DNA from: Candidatus Fermentithermobacillaceae bacterium DTU015
GTDB lineage: Bacteria; Bacillota; Sulfobacillia; Fermentithermobacillales; Fermentithermobacillaceae
DNA: 44,297 bases
Reading direction: 5' to 3'
Assembly: GCA_001513185.1 (NCBI GenBank)
Contig: LFST01000025.1
Span: 59,632 to 103,928 of the forward strand
In this document: one piece after another, positions 1 through 7,415 of the stretch
Position numbering within the stretch: the stretch's first letter is position 1
Layout of the letters: every line of letters begins with the position of its first letter
Program-made: the position numbers and the translations under genes
Notes under the pieces: model-generated
Told to the model about the DNA's origin: nothing
Databases searched by the model: none
What the model saw: only the letters and a program-made list of their open reading frames with translations

Positions 1-87
1 GACCACGTACGCCGAGAAGCTGATAAGTTCCTGGAGGATCTGCAGGTGGTGCGGCGGGAGCTTGAGCGGTTGTTGGGGCCGCGGTGA
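1..87 (+). CDS. C-terminal end of an unidentified protein (partial)
   Basis: An open frame enters from the left edge at base 1 and stops at TGA 85-87. It leaves 28 residues rich in Arg, Glu and Leu that read as a charged amphipathic helix ending in LLGPR. No start is inside the window and the fragment is too short to assign to a family. It lies on the same strand as the ABC-F gene but is separated from it by about 190 bases, so the two need not be co-transcribed. I am fairly sure it is the tail of a coding region because the frame is open from base 1 and its composition resembles the neighbouring genes; the function is unknown. Confidence 0.5.
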   Translation, partial: DHVRREADKFLEDLQVVRRELERLLGPR

Positions 88-182
88 TACGGTTGACTCC
101 CGGGCAGCTGGGGTGGTAGTATCAAAAAGTACGACTACCTTCAGTTCATCTTAAGTTGTCTTGAGAAAGGAGCCTTACCTGG

Positions 183-218
183 ATGTGGAGCTTTCGGGGC
201 TACCTGATGCGGATTTAA
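183..218 (+). CDS. Possible 11-residue leader peptide upstream of the ABC-F gene
   Basis: A short ORF (ATG 183, TAA 216-218) encodes MWSFRGYLMRI behind a good ribosome site, GAAAGGAG at 165-172, with a 10-base spacer. It lies 60 bases upstream of the ABC-F start. The bases between its ribosome site and its start (CCTGG 178-182, plus 174-176) can pair with CCAGG 263-267 and 269-271, which would cover the ABC-F ribosome site GGGAGG at 266-271. That layout resembles translational attenuators of some antibiotic-responsive ABC-F genes. This is inference from one sequence; a chance ORF is quite possible. Confidence 0.3.
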   Translation: MWSFRGYLMRI

Positions 219-278
219 AGTGCGCTGCCCCTAGTACGCCCTTTGATGCGAACACATGTTTACCAGGGAGGTTTTCCT

Positions 279-2210
279 ATGGCCCTTATAGAACTCAGTG
301 AAGTCGCCCGCTATCAGGGAGCCCGCTGTATATTTGCTTCGGTTAACCTTTCAGTGCCAGAAAAAGCCCGGATTGGCGTGGTGGGGCGCAACGGCCAGGG
401 CAAGACGACCCTGCTCAAGATAATTGCAGGCGAACTAGAGCCTGATGCAGGGAAGGTCCACAAAGCGTCGGGGGTGCGCGTGGGCTACCTTTCACAGGGA
501 CTTCCTGATTACACGGCTACCGTGTTTCAAGAAGCCATGGCCGGCAAGCCTGAGGTGCTTCAGGCTGCGGCAAAGATGAGGGAACTTGAAAACCGGATGG
601 CTGCCTTACATGGCGGCAACATCGACGAACTTCTCAGCGAATATGCCAAAGCGCAACACAGGTTCGAAGCCCTAAACGGTTACGACCTTGAGCACGAACT
701 TGCTGCCATACTTGCTGGGCTTGGATTTGAGAAACATACTTGGTCCCTTATGGCTAAGGACTTAAGCGGCGGACAGAAAGTGAGGCTCAATCTTGCCAGA
801 CTGCTGGTGTCTCAACCTGACGTGCTCTTACTGGATGAGCCTACCAATCACCTGGATATAGACGGGATGGAATGGCTCGAATCATACCTCAGCCGCTACC
901 CCGGGGCGCTTATAATCGTCTCACACGACAGGCGGCTGCTCGACACGATTGTGGACAGGATCTGGGATGTTGAAGACGGGAGAATAACTGCCTACCGGGG
1001 CAATTTTTCTGCCTTTCTGCAACAGAAGCAAGAAATCCTCAGGCGCCAAGCAGAGGAATATGCCCGGCAGCAGGAACTCATAAGGCGGACCCAGGAGTTT
1101 ATCAGGAAATGGAAGGCCAACGCCAGGCGGGCAGGGCAGGCCAGGAGCAGAGAGAAGATGCTCCAGCGCCTCAAACTGGTGGACAAGCCAAAGCAACATG
1201 CCACGCTCAAACTCGAACTTACCGCGGCCGTAGCTACCGGCAGGGAAGTACTGAAACTGGAGGGGCTTTCCAAAGGGTTCCACCACACCTTGTTCAGCGG
1301 GGTTAACCTGCTTGTGCTGCGTAGGGAACGCATTGCCTTGGTAGGCCCTAACGGGTGCGGCAAGACCACTTTCCTCAAGTGCCTCATGGGTCAAGAACCA
1401 TATGAGGGGACTGTAAAATGGGGCTCGGGTGTGAGAAGGGCATACTACGCCCAGGATTTTGCGTTCGGATCACCGGAGCGTACTGTGCTTGAAGAAGTGA
1501 TGAGCCTTGGGGTACCTATGGGCGAGGCCAGGGATTTATTGGGCAGGTTTTTGTTTTCAGGGGACGACGTCAAGAAGCCGGTCTGTAGCTTGTCAGGAGG
1601 AGAAAAGGCGAGGCTGGCCCTGCTCAGGCTGGTGCTCTCAGATGCCAACGTGCTGCTGCTGGACGAACCTACCAACCATCTGGATCTGCCGTCAAAGGAA
1701 GCGCTTGAAGATGCCCTGGCAGAGTTTGACGGTACCATAATTTTCGCGTCCCATGACAGGCATTTCATAGACCGGATTGCCACCAAGATCCTGTGGTTCC
1801 AAGACGGGGCCATTACAGTGTTTGAGGGCAATTATTCGGCTTTCAGGCAAGGCCGTGCGTTGGCGGAAGCGGCGGAGGAGGAAGCGCCTAAGGTCGAGGA
1901 GAAGCCCGATAACCGTAAGGTTGGCCTAGGTTCTCAGCAGACTTTGAGACAACAGATGCTTGCCAGGCAAATCGCCCAACTTGATGCTCAGCTTGAGGAG
2001 TTGGAGTGTGAGATTGGAGAGCTGGAGGCGCAGGAACAAGCACTGGCTTGTGTGTTGGCGGACCCCGATACTTATTCCCGGCCCGGGGATATACCTGTCA
2101 AGCAATGGGGGCAAGTTCGTGCACAGCTGGCAGGCCTTTACCAGCGTTGGGAGACTGTTATGAAGACAAGGGAACAGTTGGATGAGGAGCTGCGGGAACT
2201 CCGAAGGTAG
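279..2210 (+). CDS. ABC-F family ATPase (ribosome-associated translation factor, Uup/YdiF type)
   Basis: The 643-residue protein has two ABC ATPase domains and no membrane segment, as in ABC-F factors that bind the ribosomal E site and relieve stalling. Domain 1 has Walker A GRNGQGKTT, signature LSGGQ and Walker B/H-loop context LLLDEPTNHLD. Domain 2 has GPNGCGKTT, LSGGEKARLAL and a second LLLDEPTNHLDL. Between them is a long, basic, alpha-helical linker (about residues 245-320), the tRNA-interaction motif. The C-terminal 70 residues form a coiled coil rich in Glu and Leu. ATG 279 is preferred because GGGAGG at 266-271 sits 7 bases upstream; an ATG at 243 would add 12 residues and lacks such a site. 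Length fits Uup/YdiF-like members. Whether it is housekeeping or protects against antibiotics cannot be told from sequence. Confidence 0.93.
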   Translation: MALIELSEVARYQGARCIFASVNLSVPEKARIGVVGRNGQGKTTLLKIIAGELEPDAGKVHKASGVRVGYLSQGLPDYTATVFQEAMAGKPEVLQAAAKMRELENRMAALHGGNIDELLSEYAKAQHRFEALNGYDLEHELAAILAGLGFEKHTWSLMAKDLSGGQKVRLNLARLLVSQPDVLLLDEPTNHLDIDGMEWLESYLSRYPGALIIVSHDRRLLDTIVDRIWDVEDGRITAYRGNFSAFLQQKQEILRRQAEEYARQQELIRRTQEFIRKWKANARRAGQARSREKMLQRLKLVDKPKQHATLKLELTAAVATGREVLKLEGLSKGFHHTLFSGVNLLVLRRERIALVGPNGCGKTTFLKCLMGQEPYEGTVKWGSGVRRAYYAQDFAFGSPERTVLEEVMSLGVPMGEARDLLGRFLFSGDDVKKPVCSLSGGEKARLALLRLVLSDANVLLLDEPTNHLDLPSKEALEDALAEFDGTIIFASHDRHFIDRIATKILWFQDGAITVFEGNYSAFRQGRALAEAAEEEAPKVEEKPDNRKVGLGSQQTLRQQMLARQIAQLDAQLEELECEIGELEAQEQALACVLADPDTYSRPGDIPVKQWGQVRAQLAGLYQRWETVMKTREQLDEELRELRR

Positions 2211-2229
2211 ATGAGGGATGAATGGGATA

Positions 2230-2260
2230 GGGAGATGGGCGCTGCAAGCCCCCATCTCCC
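2230..2260. terminator. Hairpin between convergent ABC-F and chemoreceptor genes
   Basis: GGGAGATGGG (2230-2239) pairs with CCCATCTCCC (2251-2260) across an 11-base loop. It lies in the 62-base gap between the stops of two convergent genes. On the plus strand it is followed by CCTACTTTTG, a weak T tract. It probably ends transcription from the ABC-F gene and possibly from both sides. Confidence 0.6.
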
Positions 2261-2272
2261 CCTACTTTTGCC

Positions 2273-4498
2273 TCACTGTATCTTGAAATTGCTCACTATA
2301 TTCCTAAGGGCGTCAGCTTGGCCTGCAAGGTCTTGGGCAGAAGATGATACCTGGTCGCTGGCTGATGCCATTTCCCTGATGGACGCTGCCACCTGTTCGA
2401 TGGCTGCGGCGCTTTGCTGTGATACCGCCGCCACGTTTTCTACCAGGCGTTTTACTTCTTCGGCGCTGGCTGCCATGGCATCGACTGCTGCCAGGTTCTC
2501 GTTGGCATACTTGGCGATTTCGCTTACCGCTGCCTCAGACTGTGCCGTGGCATGCTGTAGTTTCTCAAACGAAGCCAGAAGCTTGTTAATCTCTTCCTGT
2601 GTGCCTGCTACAGCCTCGCCGATTTCGGCCAATACCACGGTTGCGTTTTCAGCCACTGCAGTGCCGTTCTTGATTTCGTGGGTGCTCTGCTCGATGCTGG
2701 CCACTGTGCTGTCTATAGCAGAAGCTACCCGTTCAATCAGTTCGCTGATGTTCTTGGTTTCAGCAAGCGATCTTTCTGCCAGCTTTCGCACTTCATCGGC
2801 AACTACGGCAAACCCTCGTCCGTGTTCGCCTGCCCTGGCTGCCTCGATTGCGGCGTTAAGCGCTAACAGGTTAGTCTGGGAAGCGATGTCATCGATGATA
2901 GCTACAATCTGTCTTATGCTTTGTGACAAGTCATGGAGCTCGACCACTTGAGATGCAGCGCTTTCGTTGGCTGACTGGATGTTACCCATGCTGGTAGTGA
3001 GCACCTGGATGGATTCTGAAGCCTTGCTGGCGGCTGCGGTGTTCTGAGTGGCCACAGTCTGGACGTTTTCCAAGGCTTGCATTACCTCTCCGAAGACTAC
3101 AATGGAGTCTTCGATTATCTTGTGCATGGTGTCTACCATGCGGTGTTGCGCTTGGGTGCCCACTGCCACCTTCTCTACAGCCATGGCTAGGTTTTCAGTG
3201 GCCGCGGCAGTCTCCGATGCGCTTTCGCTCTGTTCGGCAGCGCCAGATGCCAGCTGAAGTGCGGTTTCTGCAATCTGTTCGGCAATGCTGGTGGACTCTT
3301 CAGCTGTGGCTGATAGCTCTTCACTGGTAGCCGCCAGATGGTCTGACGCAACCGTGATGTTCCTTATGACATCGGTTATGTAATCCAAGAACTGGTTCAA
3401 AGCAACTGCCAGCTGCCCGGTTTCGCCGTCTGAATCTACCTCCAACCGCTTGGTGAGATCCCCTCCGCCGTCGGCCAAATCTTTGATCATGGTGGCTGCA
3501 TTAATCAAAGGACGGACAAAATCCTGCGTCAACGAATTTGTGACCACCGCTACCGCTACCACGACCAGGCAGGATATGAGGAGGGTCCATCTAATCACGC
3601 CTGCCAGGGGGGCAAGTATTTCTCTTTCCGCAACCTCTACTACCAGCCCGTAAGCCTTGTCCCCGGCCTGGATCACGGTGGCATAGCCGATTACCTTTTC
3701 CCCTGACTCATCCTTGTATTTTTCTAACCGCGAGAAGCCGGTCCTGCCTGTCAGGATTGCTTCAAGCAATGACTCTTCAGGCCAGGCTGCCTGGGCGGCA
3801 CCTGTGAGCGGGTTACCGCTTTCATCGATGAGATATACCTTGGCGGTGCTTCCCAAATGATTGAGGTCTGCGGCTATAATCTGCTCAAAGCGGAGGGCCG
3901 GTGCTGTGAAGCCTACTGCCCCAAGGATCTCTTCAGCTGGGTCGGCTTTTGCAACAGGGATCACGATACTGATGCAGCCTGGTTCGCTGCTTTCAGATAT
4001 GGCCATGCCGCCGAAAGTTTTCCGGCCTTGGAGGGCGAGAGCTACACACTCAAACTCCGAAAAATCGGTACCCGGCTCATGTTCAGGATTGGTGGAGTAC
4101 ACAAGGGTACCCGACGGCGAAAATAACATAAGTGACTCAAACTCAGTCTGTTCCAGAACCTTTTTGCCCAAAGAGTCGATCCGTGGCCTGTCTACGTTAC
4201 GCCAGTTCCAAGCATTGATGTTATAGTTTGCGTAAGCCAGGGTGTCAAAACCTTGGATTATCACGTCCTGGTTGGCGATGAAATCCCCGGTTTCCCAGAG
4301 CCCCCGGGCGTATTGGTCAAGTTCCCGGGCTTTGGCATCGGCAAATGCTTTCAGAGCGCTTATTGAGGATTCATCCGTATGTTTCCTGGCACTTGTGTAG
4401 ACAGCCGTGCCCAGGATTATCGTAGGGGCCAATGCAAATAGGAGCCCTATGATTAAGACCTTGTTTCTGGTACTGAGTAGCTTGTCGATGGGAATCAT
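2273..4498 (-). CDS. Methyl-accepting chemotaxis protein with extracellular double-Cache-like sensor
   Basis: Membrane chemoreceptor of 741 residues. An N-terminal membrane helix (about residues 14-35) is followed by a roughly 260-residue extracellular region that resembles a dCache ligand-binding domain, a second membrane helix ([14 protein letters not shown]), a HAMP linker ([15 protein letters not shown]) and a long cytoplasmic signalling helix bundle. The hairpin tip [18 protein letters not shown] and [18 protein letters not shown] are diagnostic of the MCP signalling domain that docks CheA and CheW. Ala/Glu/Ser-rich heptads flank it and would carry methylation sites. An AAGGAG sequence directly abuts the ATG with no spacer, which is unusually tight, but no other in-frame start exists nearby. 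A sigma-28-like promoter lies upstream. The ligand cannot be inferred. No other chemotaxis gene is in the window. Confidence 0.95.
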   Translation of the reverse strand: MIPIDKLLSTRNKVLIIGLLFALAPTIILGTAVYTSARKHTDESSISALKAFADAKARELDQYARGLWETGDFIANQDVIIQGFDTLAYANYNINAWNWRNVDRPRIDSLGKKVLEQTEFESLMLFSPSGTLVYSTNPEHEPGTDFSEFECVALALQGRKTFGGMAISESSEPGCISIVIPVAKADPAEEILGAVGFTAPALRFEQIIAADLNHLGSTAKVYLIDESGNPLTGAAQAAWPEESLLEAILTGRTGFSRLEKYKDESGEKVIGYATVIQAGDKAYGLVVEVAEREILAPLAGVIRWTLLISCLVVVAVAVVTNSLTQDFVRPLINAATMIKDLADGGGDLTKRLEVDSDGETGQLAVALNQFLDYITDVIRNITVASDHLAATSEELSATAEESTSIAEQIAETALQLASGAAEQSESASETAAATENLAMAVEKVAVGTQAQHRMVDTMHKIIEDSIVVFGEVMQALENVQTVATQNTAAASKASESIQVLTTSMGNIQSANESAASQVVELHDLSQSIRQIVAIIDDIASQTNLLALNAAIEAARAGEHGRGFAVVADEVRKLAERSLAETKNISELIERVASAIDSTVASIEQSTHEIKNGTAVAENATVVLAEIGEAVAGTQEEINKLLASFEKLQHATAQSEAAVSEIAKYANENLAAVDAMAASAEEVKRLVENVAAVSQQSAAAIEQVAASIREMASASDQVSSSAQDLAGQADALRNIVSNFKIQ

Positions 4499-4543
4499 CT
4501 CCTTGCCATTGACTCTGAACTAATGCTGTCTTACTAACTGTTA

Positions 4544-4570
4544 AAATCGGAGAACCGGGACAAAAGTTTA
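4544..4570 (-). promoter_or_regulatory. Sigma-28 (SigD/FliA)-type promoter of the chemoreceptor gene
   Basis: Read on the minus strand, TAAA (4570-4567) is followed by exactly 15 bases and then TCCGATTT (4551-4544). The motility sigma factor consensus is TAAA-N15-GCCGATAA, so the -35 core, spacing and CCGAT core match. It lies 46 bases upstream of the chemoreceptor start, in the right orientation, and chemoreceptors are classic members of this regulon. Motif and spacing are seen directly; the assignment is inference. Confidence 0.65.
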
Positions 4571-4750
4571 CCTCCAAATGCAGCACATTTGTGGTGTATC
4601 TGGGTGCTTTTGTAATGGCCTCAAAGGCGTGTGGGGGCCAGATGGTGGTGTCGGGATTTGCAGTATAAGGGGAACCTTCCCATGCTCAAGGGTGTGCCCA
4701 GGGCACCGTCAAGGCGCCCTGAGCTTAAGGCCTGTTCCAAGCGGGCAAGG
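4571..4750. other. Gap between chemoreceptor promoter and S9 peptidase stop, with a hairpin
   Basis: No convincing gene is visible here. The S9 gene ends at its left end on the minus strand, and a hairpin CAGGGC (4699-4704) paired with GCCCTG (4716-4721) could help end its transcript, although there is no T tract on the minus strand after it. A second small hairpin, CTACCG paired with CGGTAG (4751-4766), overlaps the S9 stop codon. Confidence 0.4.
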
Positions 4751-6907
4751 CTACCGGCAACGGTAGTATTCAAACCAAGCCAGCAGCCGCTTGTACCTGT
4801 CTATCCTGTGTATGGGTTTGCTCAAGCCGTGGAATTCCCCTGGGTAACGTATCATGACTGCAGTCTTTCCAAGCCGCTTGAGTCCGGTGTAGAACTCTTC
4901 CGTGTGGAGCACAGGGCACCGCAGGTCGTTTTCACCGTGCATAAGCAGGATGGGCGTGGTGACCTGGGCTACGTATTTAAGCGGCGAACTCTTGAGCAAG
5001 GTCTCAGGGTCTTCCCATGGCTTGGCTCCAAATTCTTGCTCATCAGCCCACAAGATGTCAGATGTGCCATACCCGGCGTACATGTCAGTGACTGGCGCTC
5101 CGGCACACGCTGCCTTGAACCTGTCAGTCTGGGTGACCACCCACGTGGTCATGTATCCGCCGTAGGACCAACCGTGGATGAACATGTTGGATTGGTCGAT
5201 GAAGCCCTTGGCTACCACGGCATCTACGCCTGACATTATATCCAGGTAGTCTTTGTCACCCCATTTGCCGTCAATGCAGTCCATGAAATCTTGCCCGTAA
5301 GAAGTGCTTCCCCTGGGGTTGAAGTAGGCTACTGCGTATCCCCGTCCTGCAAACAGCTGTGCCTGGAACTCAAAAGAGGAGCCGTAGGCACTGTGGGGGC
5401 CTCCGTGTACCTGAACTACCATGGGGAAACTGTACTTGGCAGGTTCAGCTTTCACCTGGGTGGGTTCGAAACCGGCCGGATAAATCAGCCAGCCGTCAAC
5501 TTGCTGGCCATCAGAGGATGTGTAGCTGAATTTTTCCCATGCTCCAAGCTTCACTTGGTCCATGAGTTGTTCGTTGTCAAATGTAAGCTGCTTAGGTGCC
5601 GTAGTCTGGCCGCTGCTGTCTACCTCAACCAAAAACAGGTTTTCCGGTTGAACAGGGGTGGATTGTTTCAAGACGATCTTGCCGGCCGACGCCGAAAACC
5701 CAGAGATGGCTACGTCAGGGGAGCCGCACAGGCGCCGGAGTTCCCAGCCGGCTTGCTGACGGCTCGCTGAGTACACGTAGGCTGCCCCCTGCTCAGCCGC
5801 GCAGAAATAGAGGTCCCGTCCGTCCCAATTGAGGGTTGACCCGCCCCTGTAGCTTATATCAGATCCTATGGCCATACCGGCGTGTAAATCTGTGCCCGAA
5901 GTGAGGTTCTGGATATGGTCAGCCCTTAAGGGTTCCAGTTTACCTTCTTGGGAAACCGCCTCGAGGCGGCCATCGAGACATGCTACATAAAGATCATGCT
6001 TGGTAGACACTCCCCTGCTGTTATCGTGCCCGTAGAAGGCTATCATGCTGCCGCCAGGGGACCACTGGAGGTTAAACACAGGCCCTGGGGCGCTGTACAG
6101 CAAATAGGGCTTGTTGGTCTCGACGTCAAAAAGCCAGATCTCACTCCTGGTTACGTAGTCGGCATCGCCTGAGCGGAATGCCTCAACTGCAATCCACTTG
6201 CCGTCGGGCGAAGGTGCGGGCAAGCTGTGGTCAAAGTCACCCTGGGTGACCTGGACCGCCTCGGTGTGTTTTGAGGCAGGCGGGGTCTTGGGCACGTCGA
6301 CGTAAAACACTTGCCGCCTTAAGTCGCCAAAGTAGCCTATCCTGTCAAAACGGTACCTGAGCCGGGTGATTACTCTAACTTGGTTGCGCTTGTTCTCGTC
6401 CTTGTCCTTGGCCTGTTTGCTATCTTTCTCGAGGATCCTTCTTGCCTCATCTTCAGCGCGCTTGCGGTCGTCTTCAGGGCTTCCCGGATAAGGTACCCAA
6501 TCGCCGGGTTTGGAAAACGCGCTTGCGGTAAAGAAGATCCTGGTCCCGGTGGGGCACCACACCGGCCCGCCTTGTACTTCTTGTTTGGTGGGGAGATGCC
6601 ATGCTTCCCCGCCTGAAACATCTATTATCCAGATCTGGCTTCTTCCCGACCGGGATGAGATGAAGGCGATCCTGTCGCCTGCGGGGGACCACCTTGGAGA
6701 CGAATCTTTGCCTGAATTGGTAAGCTGGGTTGTAGTGCCGGTTTGTAGATCCATTAGGAAAATGTCTGTCTTGGATTCATAGGTATCCTGGTCAAATTTC
6801 TGCCTCACATATGCCAGCTTGTCTCCGCCAGGTGACAGTTGTGGGTCACCTACACACGTGAACTTGAGAATGTCTTCAGGGTTAAGCGGCCTCTTTTCAG
6901 CATGCAA
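4751..6907 (-). CDS. S9 family serine peptidase (prolyl oligopeptidase/acylaminoacyl-peptidase type)
   Basis: A 718-residue peptidase. The N-terminal two-thirds is a WD40/TolB-like beta-propeller with repeated SPGGDKLAYV, SPAGDRIAFIS and SPDGKWIAVEA blades. The C-terminal alpha/beta-hydrolase domain has the nucleophile motif GWSYGGYMTTW, the acid in HGENDLRCPV and the histidine in GEFHGLSKP, so the Ser-Asp-His triad is complete. The family cleaves short peptides or N-acylated amino acids after the propeller filters substrate size. The start is taken as TTG 6907 because AAGGAGGT (6924-6917) lies 9 bases upstream; a longer frame reaching 7117 would run through this site and the regulatory region of the divergent arsR gene. 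No signal peptide, so probably cytoplasmic. Confidence 0.92.
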   Translation of the reverse strand: MHAEKRPLNPEDILKFTCVGDPQLSPGGDKLAYVRQKFDQDTYESKTDIFLMDLQTGTTTQLTNSGKDSSPRWSPAGDRIAFISSRSGRSQIWIIDVSGGEAWHLPTKQEVQGGPVWCPTGTRIFFTASAFSKPGDWVPYPGSPEDDRKRAEDEARRILEKDSKQAKDKDENKRNQVRVITRLRYRFDRIGYFGDLRRQVFYVDVPKTPPASKHTEAVQVTQGDFDHSLPAPSPDGKWIAVEAFRSGDADYVTRSEIWLFDVETNKPYLLYSAPGPVFNLQWSPGGSMIAFYGHDNSRGVSTKHDLYVACLDGRLEAVSQEGKLEPLRADHIQNLTSGTDLHAGMAIGSDISYRGGSTLNWDGRDLYFCAAEQGAAYVYSASRQQAGWELRRLCGSPDVAISGFSASAGKIVLKQSTPVQPENLFLVEVDSSGQTTAPKQLTFDNEQLMDQVKLGAWEKFSYTSSDGQQVDGWLIYPAGFEPTQVKAEPAKYSFPMVVQVHGGPHSAYGSSFEFQAQLFAGRGYAVAYFNPRGSTSYGQDFMDCIDGKWGDKDYLDIMSGVDAVVAKGFIDQSNMFIHGWSYGGYMTTWVVTQTDRFKAACAGAPVTDMYAGYGTSDILWADEQEFGAKPWEDPETLLKSSPLKYVAQVTTPILLMHGENDLRCPVLHTEEFYTGLKRLGKTAVMIRYPGEFHGLSKPIHRIDRYKRLLAWFEYYRCR

Positions 6908-7023
6908 GTGAGAGCTACCTCCTTGTCTTGGAATTTGCTGCGAAGGTGTTTGATTTCCAATTCTTCGGCAGGGGGGGTGATACCTTTTATACCGCAAGCC
7001 AACCACAAGGCTGCCAAAGGCAC

Positions 7024-7052
7024 TTGAATATTTGAATAAATGATCAATAATT
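7024..7052 (+). promoter_or_regulatory. ArsR/SmtB-type operator overlapping a promoter
   Basis: The AT-rich segment 7027-7052 is an imperfect 26-base palindrome centred on TTGAATAA/ATGATCAA; 8 of 13 positions in its arms are complementary, including the TTGA and TCAA cores. SmtB/CzrA-family repressors bind such sites in their own promoters. A plausible sigma-A promoter, TTGAAT (7024-7029), 16 bases, AATAAT (7046-7051), is buried in the palindrome, which would allow autorepression. The repressor gene starts 19 bases downstream at 7071. Confidence 0.6.
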
Positions 7053-7070
7053 AGTTTTAGGGGGGTGCAC

Positions 7071-7385
7071 ATGATGTCTGATAAACCCGGCGGCAAAGAA
7101 CTTAAGGTGCCCAACATGAGTTATGTGGTGTCAATTTTCAAAGTGATGTCCGATGAGACCAGGCTGTCGATATTGTGGCTGCTTTCACAGGGGGAATGGT
7201 GTGTCCACCACCTGGCGGAAGCATTAGATACATCGGTCTCGAATATATCTCACCATCTGAGGCTGTTGCGTGCTTCACGGCTGGTCAAGAGCAGGAGAGA
7301 AGGGCAGAAGGTGTACTACTCCTTAGATGATGAGCACGTGGTACGGCTCTTGGACGAAGCATTTGAGCATGCACAACATGGTTAG
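7071..7385 (+). CDS. ArsR/SmtB-family metal-sensing repressor (probable zinc sensor)
   Basis: A 104-residue winged-helix repressor. The recognition region reads SVSNISHHLRLLRASRLVKSRREGQKVYYSL, typical of ArsR/SmtB. The C-terminal helix carries Asp-Glu-His, ten residues, then His-Ala-Gln-His. This is exactly the DxHx10HxxH alpha-5 site of SmtB and CzrA, which bind zinc (or cobalt) across the dimer interface. The alpha-3 CxC pair used by cadmium/lead or arsenic sensors is absent; only a single Cys (WCVHHLA) is there. ATG 7071 is chosen because AGGGGGG at 7059-7065 is 5 bases upstream. It is followed after 30 bases by a P1B ATPase. Expected role: zinc-relieved repression of this two-gene operon. 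Confidence 0.92.
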   Translation: MMSDKPGGKELKVPNMSYVVSIFKVMSDETRLSILWLLSQGEWCVHHLAEALDTSVSNISHHLRLLRASRLVKSRREGQKVYYSLDDEHVVRLLDEAFEHAQHG

Positions 7386-7415
7386 CTCACACACAAGCGA
7401 AAGGCGTGATAGCAG

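Noticed and set aside
2211-2951. 246-residue plus-strand ORF opposite the chemoreceptor
   Set aside because: It is a mirror of the Ala/Ser-rich chemoreceptor signalling domain; the minus-strand frame has clear MCP motifs.
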